Part shown: piece after piece, positions 1-5,914 of the stretch
How positions within the stretch are numbered: the stretch's first letter is position 1
How the letters are laid out: every line of letters begins with the position of its first letter
Translations under genes and position numbers: made by a program
The notes under the pieces: generated by a model
What the model was told of the DNA's origin: nothing
The model's input: only the letters and a program-made list of their open reading frames with translations
The model's database searches: none
Source of the DNA: JBEVJC01 sp040510375
GTDB taxonomy: Bacteria; Bacteroidota; Bacteroidia; Chitinophagales; Chitinophagaceae
Reading direction: 5' to 3'
Assembly: GCA_040510375.1 (NCBI GenBank)
Contig: JBEVJC010000004.1
Span: 1-64,000, forward strand
Length of the DNA: 64,000 bases

Positions 1-73
1 AATGTGTGTCCATAGCAGTCTGGCCAAACCCAACAACGGGCAACAGCATAAATAATAACAAGGAAAATTTCAT
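1..73 (-). CDS. Secreted protein, 5' fragment (probable second cassette gene)
   Basis: This is the start of a gene that runs off the left edge. The - strand ATG at 73-71 opens a 24-codon frame beginning MKFSLLLFMLLPVVGFGQ. That is a typical Bacteroidota signal peptide: one Lys, a hydrophobic core, and cleavage expected near FGQ. Nothing can be said about the mature protein. The start lies 23 bases past the core sequence at 97-111, nearly the same spacing as between the core at 744-758 and the start of the next gene at 725. This suggests it is the second gene of a cassette array. Confidence 0.6.
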   Translation of the reverse strand, partial: MKFSLLLFMLLPVVGFGQTAMDTH

Positions 74-96
74 CTTATACTTTTCTAATGACGAAA

Positions 97-238
97 GTTG
101 CAGCTAACGGCGGGGGCTTGGCGAAGGCCGGGCGAACTGTTTTAAACGTCCGGCCGCAGCCCGTTATAAATATGCTCGCTTCATTCACGGGCAAGGCCAA
201 CACGCCCAGGCTTTTGCCAAACCCTTGTTGGCTGCAGC
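97..238 (-). repeat. attC-like imperfect inverted repeat between two cassette genes
   Basis: The left arm (97-134) starts GTTGCAGCTAACGG and ends GGGCG. The right arm (203-238) reads as its imperfect reverse complement, ending GTTGGCTGCAGC. Read on the - strand the outer cores are AGCCAAC and GTTAGCT, each one base from the integron consensus RYYYAAC/GTTRRRY. The inner boxes TTGGC..AA..GCC pair well, with at least one unpaired extra base on one strand, as in attC extrahelical bases. The 68-nt apical part has its own small stem (159-164 with 187-192). Total length is 142 bp, at the upper end for attC sites. Recombination activity is inferred. Confidence 0.55.
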
Positions 239-278
239 GCAGTAAAAAGGCACGATTGAAGTTGTTACTGTTTACCTA

Positions 279-725
279 TTACGCCTTGTGATTTATCACA
301 CGTGTGACATAATCAAAAAGTTCTTGCCGTTCTATTTCGCCAACTTCGTTTTCAAGCCTTGGCAGCAAAAAGAACGTTGTAATACTATCCACATCTAACT
401 TTTCCGTCCGATGTAAATACTGAATTTGAGCAATCAGCAAATCGATTTGGTTATTCCACTCCTGTGCACGCTTCAAAGCCCCTTGGTCTCCACGCAAAAG
501 CCGCCTTCTCTCGACTTGACTGATATCCATATTCAGATAGCCGTTGTCAAAGGGTACTCTTTTTGTGTCCTTATCTCTGACCTGGCCAGAGCCATTACAG
601 TAAGCGCATTTGCCGGTAGACCAGCGGAGCTCCATCTTCATCCTGAGAATATCTGAATATTCGACGTTCCCTTTGCCCAGACACCGAGGGCATTCAATTG
701 ACTTATTAGAAAACAAATTAAACAT
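279..725 (-). CDS. Small protein with two DnaJ-type CxxCxGxG knuckles (cassette gene)
   Basis: This encodes a 148-residue cytoplasmic protein of unknown function. Near the N-terminus are two cysteine motifs, CPRCLGKG (about residues 12-19) and CAYCNGSG (about 40-47), of the kind that binds one zinc ion in the DnaJ zinc-finger domain. No J domain follows. The remainder is charged and probably helical (VERRRLLRGDQGALKRAQEW and a C-terminal region rich in Leu and Glu). The ATG at 725 lies 18 bases past the core at 744-758, and the stop is followed by the attC-like hairpin at 97-238. The gene with its hairpin forms a unit of about 650 bp between two direct copies of the core, like an integron cassette. 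Function not recognised. Confidence 0.75.
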   Translation of the reverse strand: MFNLFSNKSIECPRCLGKGNVEYSDILRMKMELRWSTGKCAYCNGSGQVRDKDTKRVPFDNGYLNMDISQVERRRLLRGDQGALKRAQEWNNQIDLLIAQIQYLHRTEKLDVDSITTFFLLPRLENEVGEIERQELFDYVTRVINHKA

Positions 726-743
726 CTACAATTATGACTGTAA

Positions 744-758
744 GTTGCAGCCAACGCC
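744..758 (-). other. attI-like core site between recombinase and first cassette
   Basis: GTTGCAGCCAACGCC matches 13 of 15 positions of the core at 97-111. The two cores are in direct orientation 647 bp apart, bracketing one gene plus one hairpin. Unlike the left copy, this one has no matching second arm in the following 140 bp. That is what an attI site, or a lone cassette boundary, would look like beside the integrase gene. The bases just outside it also resemble those at the left copy (ATGAC then AA, directly before GTTGCAG). Confidence 0.45.
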
Positions 759-900
759 TAATTATACACTTAATTCCCTCATTCACTAATCCCCCCTCAA
801 CCTCTCCAAATCTACTTCCTACTTCACCATTCAAACTACCCCGTCATCCTCGACCAACCTGCTGGCTTTACGCAATACCCGAAAATATCGCGCTATTTGA

Positions 901-2013
901 TTACTTATTTCCTGAAGATTTATCAGATGGGGGTAAATCGAGATTATCCAGAGGACTCTTGATATTCTTTATTGTTGGTGGCGCCACATGTGTATATCGC
1001 ATCGTGGTGCGAATATCATTGTGACCCAGGAGTTCTTTTATGTACCGGATATCCGTTCCCTGTTCCAGCAAGTGTGTGGCAAAACTGTGTCGCAGACCAT
1101 GTATCCCTGTTTTGAGATCGATCTTCGCACGGCTTAGTGCAGCCTGGAACACCTGTTGCGCACTTCGGATACTATACTGACCGCCATCCTGTCCCTCAAA
1201 AACATATTCCTTAGGCCGAAACGCCCTATAGTACGTCCTGAGCTGCTCCAGTACCGAAACGGGAAGATTGACATACCGGTCTTTCTTTCCCTTCCCCAAC
1301 CGGATCAACACCTGCATGGTCCGGCTATTGATATCTCCCACCTTTAAACCGACTACCTCACTGACCCGCAACCCCATCCCATAACATAACCTGAGCATGG
1401 TATTGTGTTTCAGGTTCGGCGTGAGTTCCAATATCAGCCTCATCTCACCGATCGATAACACCCTTGGCATCAGCCTGGGTTTTTTCGGCCTTGGAATCTC
1501 AATCATGAGCTCCGGCCTTCGCAACACCTTATCAAAATAAAATTTGACGGCATTGATCCTGCTATGCAAAGTATTCTCAGATAACTTCAGCTTCTCCAGG
1601 CAATACCTGAAATAATCCCTTAACCGACTGGCCGACAAATCATCCACCGCCACCACCCCCAACACACGAAGCAACTGAACAAACTCATTGATGTACATCC
1701 GGATCGTATTATGACTATATGCTTTCAAAACCAGATGGTCCACATATAGCTTAAACGCCAGACAATTCTTCTCACAAAGCCCCTCCAACTGTGCGGGCCC
1801 GATATATTCTTCCCGTATCTGCAACACCCTTCGGTTACGTTGATTGTCATTTACATACCACGCACCTTTTTTGACACTCCATTTTGCCCCACCCAGCGGA
1901 ACCACAAACCTTTGCAGATCTTCTTCCACCCCGGAAATAAAAATAACATAAGTACCCTTGTATCGCTCCTTCCTGTAACTGAATAATCCAGCCGGGAAAT
2001 TTTCCTTCCTCAT
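901..2013 (-). CDS. Tyrosine site-specific recombinase, integron-integrase-like
   Basis: This is a 370-residue tyrosine recombinase. It has an N-terminal extension of about 80 residues (KWSVKKGAWYV... near 45-53) found in Bacteroidota integrases, a core-binding SAM-like domain (about 85-165) and a catalytic domain. All catalytic residues are visible: Arg216 in GLRVSEV, Lys243/244 in GKGKKDR, His305 and Arg308 in HGLRHSFATHLL, His331 in LGHND, and Tyr340 in RYTHV. The tail SPLDNLDLPP resembles the SPLDxL tail of IntI proteins. The IntI-specific insert before HGLRHS is absent. The gene reads toward the cassette region, the reverse of class 1 integrons. It could instead be a XerD-type element integrase with no cassette role. 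Confidence 0.88.
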   Translation of the reverse strand: MRKENFPAGLFSYRKERYKGTYVIFISGVEEDLQRFVVPLGGAKWSVKKGAWYVNDNQRNRRVLQIREEYIGPAQLEGLCEKNCLAFKLYVDHLVLKAYSHNTIRMYINEFVQLLRVLGVVAVDDLSASRLRDYFRYCLEKLKLSENTLHSRINAVKFYFDKVLRRPELMIEIPRPKKPRLMPRVLSIGEMRLILELTPNLKHNTMLRLCYGMGLRVSEVVGLKVGDINSRTMQVLIRLGKGKKDRYVNLPVSVLEQLRTYYRAFRPKEYVFEGQDGGQYSIRSAQQVFQAALSRAKIDLKTGIHGLRHSFATHLLEQGTDIRYIKELLGHNDIRTTMRYTHVAPPTIKNIKSPLDNLDLPPSDKSSGNK

Positions 2014-2021
2014 TTTATGTT

Positions 2022-2070
2022 CTGTCGCTCACAGGATCTGGCGCGACAGTAATCGCACATCTGTTAACAG
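2022..2070 (-). promoter_or_regulatory. Inverted repeat and palindrome upstream of the recombinase
   Basis: Directly upstream of the recombinase start (2013) is a perfect 7-bp inverted repeat, CTGTCGC (2022-2028) with GCGACAG (2043-2049), and then the 10-bp palindrome CTGTTAACAG (2061-2070). Their place between start codon and likely promoter suggests operators or recombinase binding sites. No protein can be assigned. A LexA-type role is tempting because integron integrases are often SOS-controlled, but the sequence does not show it. Confidence 0.35.
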
Positions 2071-2370
2071 GACATAATTTTACAGGAAAGAAAGTCAACT
2101 ATCATGGGAAGAAAAACGGGAACAGGTGTATTTTACCATTTGAAATTTGATTTTAAATTTTCAGGCCCACCTCCAAAAGATTGGTTACCGCGCACACTTC
2201 GTGCCCCTCACCCCCAACGGAGTTTTTAAAAAACGTGGTATTCAGGATTCCAAACCAGCACAATCATCAACCATATTCCTGGTCGTCACCTCCCTTTATC
2301 TTCCATTTAATAATCCGTCATGAATCCACTAAATTTCCCCACCATTCACTGATTCATCCTCTCCATACCT

Positions 2371-2632
2371 ATCCATCAAATTGGCGTCAGAATATCTACG
2401 TGGATCGCTGCGTCTGACCCAACTTTTCAATACCCATCCATACAAATAGCGTCAGAATATCTACGTGAATCCCTGCGACCGACTCAACCTTTCAATTCAC
2501 ATCCATACAAATAGTCGTCAGAATATCTACGTGAAATCCCTGCGACTGACCCAACCTTTCAATTCACATCCATAAAAATAGTCGTCAGAATAACTACATA
2601 GATCACTGCGACTAATTCAAACTTCCTTCACC
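2371..2632. repeat. Four tandem 65-67 bp repeats upstream of the recombinase
   Basis: Units start with ATCCAT at 2371, 2436, 2501 and 2568. Shared blocks are CGTCAGAATATCTACGTG, then CTGCGACTGACCCAAC or variants, then TTTCAATTCA. Units 2 and 3 are nearly identical; units 1 and 4 have diverged, so the array is decaying from its ends. Each of the middle units can pair GTCAG with CTGAC around a loop of about 24 bases. No long open frame crosses the array and there is no spacer variation, so it is a minisatellite and not CRISPR. Confidence 0.85.
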
Positions 2633-3303
2633 CCCTCATTCACATCACCCACGAAATTCACATCCGCCCAAACATTCCACCCCCGCTCACAGGATTACGA
2701 GTCCCAGACTCAAACAGGAAACGCCTTCCAGCCAAATACCAATCGAATAACAAATTATGGAATACAGGATCTCCGTTTTTACCGGGCAATCCCTTGAAAT
2801 AATGGCAGCTCTTATCCCCGCGGGCGCCGGGATTGAATAAAAATGCGGCAATCGTTTTCAGGCAAATACCACCTGTACCAAATCCAACTGCCCTTTTGCA
2901 GGTGCAGGTTGTTTTCGGTTCCGGTATTCCCCTCGTATCAACCCTGGTGGAAGTTGATACCAAAAGGATAAGGAAATCCCCTATCTGAATTTTCATAAGC
3001 GAAAGTGGCTTGGAGTTCAATATACATACTAAATCAATACTCCTTGAACAGAATACATAAGAATTTTAAATACTGGATTATTATAACAATTGGAAAATAA
3101 AACACCGGGACCGGCAAATATTTTATGTCGGGCCATGGGTGCGGATTCCGTGAAACTCCGACCATAAAAACCGGATTTTCGCGACACCAAAAACCGGATT
3201 TTCGCAATCATAAAAAAGGATCATTTTTTTTTCGGGATCATAAGTGTAAATACCTATCCGGTAAAAAGCTCAAATCAATGGAGAATGCCCCGAAAAAATC
3301 TCA
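2633..3303. other. Stretch with no convincing gene
   Basis: Together with 2071-2370 this is more than a kilobase without a recognisable gene. An open frame on the - strand at 2658-3020 (120 codons) has no recognisable domain and an odd composition; it could be a decayed gene. Just inside its 3' end is a perfect anticodon-arm-like hairpin, but no tRNA body. The + strand is strongly depleted in G from about 2240 to 2690. A short direct repeat sits at 3160-3205. Confidence 0.5.
3160..3205. repeat. Two adjacent 23-bp direct repeats
   Basis: Positions 3160-3182 and 3183-3205 are back-to-back 23-bp copies sharing AAAAACCGGATTTTCGC. A degenerate third copy (AATCATAAAAAAGGAT...) follows at 3206. They lie in the gap downstream of the GNAT gene. 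No role is apparent. Confidence 0.8.
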
Positions 3304-3690
3304 CTAAAAAAAATTAATCCACCTCGGCCGGTTGAGCTTTTCAAAAAGTATATAATCACCATGCTCTGAACCACCCCGCCCCATCTCAATAAATCCCTGG
3401 CGTTCATAAAACCGGATGGCCCGTATATTATTGACCAGGCACTTCAAACGCGCCACAGGACCGAGTTTCCGGTATCCTGCCTTCAGCAGCTCCGCTCCCA
3501 CACCCTGCCCCTGGTAGCGCCGGTCCACATAAAGATGATGGATAAAATCATCCTCCTTCCACAGGGAAATAAACCCGGCCACACGCCCATCTACACGGGC
3601 AACCATTAACTGCTCCCCTTCGGTTTGATCGTCAAAATCCATCAGCCGGAACTCCTCCGGATCAACCCAGGTAAAGGTTTCCCTCCGCAC
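3304..3690 (-). CDS. GNAT-family N-acetyltransferase
   Basis: This is a compact acetyl-CoA-dependent N-acetyltransferase; the substrate is unknown. The acetyl-CoA pyrophosphate loop is RRYQGQGVGAELL (about residues 57-69), preceded by the beta-4 strand HHLYVD and followed by NNIRAIRFYERQGF, the usual helix and beta-5 segment. GTG at 3690 is the first standard start. However, the frame stays open to a TAA before about 3762 and encodes TIDESWLPELDALRTIYLEV upstream, which reads as a genuine GNAT first helix. The protein may therefore start at a non-standard codon near 3750 (ATT or ATA), or the 5' end may be damaged. Confidence 0.85.
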   Translation of the reverse strand: MRRETFTWVDPEEFRLMDFDDQTEGEQLMVARVDGRVAGFISLWKEDDFIHHLYVDRRYQGQGVGAELLKAGYRKLGPVARLKCLVNNIRAIRFYERQGFIEMGRGGSEHGDYILFEKLNRPRWINFF

Positions 3691-3776
3691 TTCCAGGTAG
3701 ATTGTCCTTAGTGCGTCGAGCTCGGGTAACCAGCTTTCGTCGATAGTAATTATGGGATGATATTATATAGTACCAA

Positions 3777-4157
3777 CTATTTCTTTTTCTTTTTCAGCGC
3801 CCTGACCGGCTTCTTTTTTTTCGCACTGCTCTCTATATATTTCTTAACCGTCTTTATCTCATCATCCGTTACCGAATCATAGATTTCGGCAAACTCGGAA
3901 AAACTTATTCCAAACCCATCCCCGAGTATACTCATGAGGGAACTGAATTGTATATCCCTCTTCGCTGCGAAAACACCCTGGACTATCGTATAACTCAACC
4001 GGGAAGATGCTTCCAGCTGCCGGATACTATCCACAATCCAGAAACTCTCCACTTCATTTAGAATGTTTTTCTCCACCTGCTCCTTATTCCTGTCAAGAAT
4101 TTTCCTCAGTGCAGTGGCTAACTTAAACCGGTGAAATATTTTATCGTCCTGTTCCAT
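3777..4157 (-). CDS. XRE-like helix-turn-helix protein with lysine-rich tail
   Basis: This is a probable small DNA-binding regulator of about 126 residues. The centre, IRQLEASSRLSYTIVQGVFA followed by KRDIQFSSLMSILG, has the spacing of a five-helix XRE/Cro DNA-binding domain. A segment FAEIYDSVTDDEI follows. The C-terminus is very basic (SAKKKKPVRALKKKKK), which could add non-specific DNA binding. The ATG at 4157 (MEQDD) is preferred over a GTG at 4199, which would put the start inside the palindrome at 4195-4208. The target is unknown. The regulator call comes from motif resemblance only. Confidence 0.65.
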   Translation of the reverse strand: MEQDDKIFHRFKLATALRKILDRNKEQVEKNILNEVESFWIVDSIRQLEASSRLSYTIVQGVFAAKRDIQFSSLMSILGDGFGISFSEFAEIYDSVTDDEIKTVKKYIESSAKKKKPVRALKKKKK

Positions 4158-4609
4158 GAAAGCGAAAATTCCCGGTATCTGGAAAATATTTTGATACACA
4201 TATGTGTACTATATGAAAATTCATTATATTTGAAATGCATGCCTTCCCCTTTAAAGTCGTGTTTAACGCTATTTCAGGCTGGCATGGGATACTTACCATG
4301 ACTCTGAAAAGGCATATATATCGCATTCAACTGATGACCCGACGGTCATTTACCGTTACCTCCGGCTTTAACTATCCCTGTATTTATTCCGGGTCAAAAA
4401 ACCCTGCCCTCCAGTCATGCAGGCTTCCTGTTGAAATAACTCCATTCGCCTCCCGGATAGTCATCCCTTTTAGTCTGTTGATTCTTCGGATCTTATTTGC
4501 CCGCAAACCAAAAAATCCGGTTTAGCCGCATTAAAAAATTCTTCCGGAATCAGACAGGCTGCCGCCATGAGGCACCTCTCTATATAATCATGTCCACAAC
4601 TAATCTGCA
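4158..4609. other. Intergenic region with a 14-bp palindrome
   Basis: This divergent gap holds a perfect palindrome, TACACATATGTGTA (4195-4208), about 40 bp before the XRE-like start. That is a good position for an autoregulatory operator. A -7-like TATATTTG sits at 4225-4232 on the + strand. The frame that follows (4235-4525) does not look like a protein. Nothing else is recognisable before the TlpA-like gene. Confidence 0.4.
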
Positions 4610-5896
4610 ATGAGACTGCTCCTATATTGCTTACTGGCCATTCTATGTCCGGTTAAGTACAATTTCGCACAAACCGGGCCACACAAAGGTCCCCTCCTGA
4701 TCGGCGACACCCTCCCGGATCTGACCTTGAATAATGTGTTGTACCACCCCGCTTCTAAAATCCAATTGAGCGACTATAAAGGCAAACTGGTAATTCTCGA
4801 TTTCTGGTCATCCTGGTGTGGTGGCTGCATCAGGTTGTTTCCCCATATGGATTCACTGCAGAAACAATTCCAGCACCGGATCCAGGTGATCCTCGTTAAC
4901 AGCAATAGCCGCAAATCCGGTGACGATGAAAAAAAGATCAGGAAAATAATCGATGGGGTTTCCGGAAGAACGGGAACTCCACTTGGATTACCCGTTTCAT
5001 TTGACAACCCGGTTCTGGATGGATACTTTCCCCATAGTTATATTCCACACGAAGTGTGGCTGGATACCAATGGAGTAATAATGGCAATCACTGATGCAGA
5101 GGAAGTAACTGCATTGAATATTAAAAATTACCTGGACGGCAGGCAACTTTCCCTCCGCAGCAAGGTCGATGATTTCAATTTTGATGAAACAAAACCGCTC
5201 TTCCTGAACGGAAACGGCGGCAGCGGTGAAATCTTTTTGTCACGGTCGGTGTTTGCGCCGTATACCGAGGGATTGGGCACCCAGACCGGACAGGTGAACA
5301 CATCCGCGACAAGCCGGCTGTATGCTTTCAACCAGTCCTTCTTACAACTATTGACCATGGCCTATCCTGAAGCCATGAATGTTCTATCTAACCGGCTCAT
5401 TCTTCATGGCAAACGGATCGCTGAACTGGTGAATAACCCTCGCAACCCGGCACTGATCAGTCAACGTTTCTGCTACGACCTGGTTGTACCGGCAACTACC
5501 GAAACACGGTTGTATAATTATCTCCGGCAGGATCTTGAAAGATGTTTCAATCTGCAGGTAAAAATGATTAAAAAAAGAATCAGTTGCTGGTCGCTCACTG
5601 CTACTCCAAACACCTATCTGACCTATACCCGCAATGGGCAACCGACCTGGGATCTTGACCCCTCCAGTAAAATAAAATTCATGCAAAACCAGCCGGTCCC
5701 AACCGTGGTCCAGATCCTTAATACCTTTCTTTCCATTCCGCTTATCGATGAAACCGGTATAAAAAAATCCATCGACCTCAAACTCCCTTCCGATCTGGAT
5801 AATGAAACCGCCCTGATCCAGGCGTTAAGGGATGCCGGTTTCCGTGTTACAAAAACCTACCGTACCCTCCCTGTAACCATTCTCAGTATTAACTAA
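4610..5896 (+). CDS. TlpA-like thiol-disulfide protein with DUF3738-like C-terminus
   Basis: This 428-residue exported protein has a signal peptide ending near NFAQ. A thioredoxin-like domain of the TlpA/AhpC-TSA type follows: GDTLPDLTLNNV, then KLVILDFWSSWCGGC with the redox pair Cys70-Cys73, and the cis-Pro region YIPHEVWLD. The C-terminal 100 residues (QPVPTVVQILNTFL..., IDETGIKKSIDLKLPS, LIQALRDAGFRV) resemble the DUF3738/TIGR03435 domain. It starts 18 bp before susC and heads a TlpA-SusC-SusD operon. In Bacteroidota such proteins sit beside TonB nutrient receptors and probably act on thiols of secreted or imported material. The substrate cannot be inferred. Confidence 0.82.
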   Translation: MRLLLYCLLAILCPVKYNFAQTGPHKGPLLIGDTLPDLTLNNVLYHPASKIQLSDYKGKLVILDFWSSWCGGCIRLFPHMDSLQKQFQHRIQVILVNSNSRKSGDDEKKIRKIIDGVSGRTGTPLGLPVSFDNPVLDGYFPHSYIPHEVWLDTNGVIMAITDAEEVTALNIKNYLDGRQLSLRSKVDDFNFDETKPLFLNGNGGSGEIFLSRSVFAPYTEGLGTQTGQVNTSATSRLYAFNQSFLQLLTMAYPEAMNVLSNRLILHGKRIAELVNNPRNPALISQRFCYDLVVPATTETRLYNYLRQDLERCFNLQVKMIKKRISCWSLTATPNTYLTYTRNGQPTWDLDPSSKIKFMQNQPVPTVVQILNTFLSIPLIDETGIKKSIDLKLPSDLDNETALIQALRDAGFRVTKTYRTLPVTILSIN

Positions 5897-5914
5897 CAAC
5901 TAAACTTTATCTGA

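Noticed and set aside
2371..2632. Possible CRISPR array
   Set aside because: The whole 65-67 bp unit is repeated, including the parts that would be spacers, and no cas genes are near.
2680..2710. tRNA-Thr-like anticodon arm (loop CTCGTAA, anticodon CGT, on the - strand)
   Set aside because: The 7-base loop and stem are convincing alone, but no D arm, T arm (TTCGA) or acceptor stem can be found around them. It may be chance or a remnant.
2658..3020. 120-codon open frame on the - strand
   Set aside because: No recognisable domain, odd composition and a start without context. Mentioned in the gap entry but not called as a gene.
4235..4525. 96-codon open frame on the + strand just after a TATATTTG box
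   Set aside because: The translation has no domain, poor codon pattern and many residues typical of non-coding frames.
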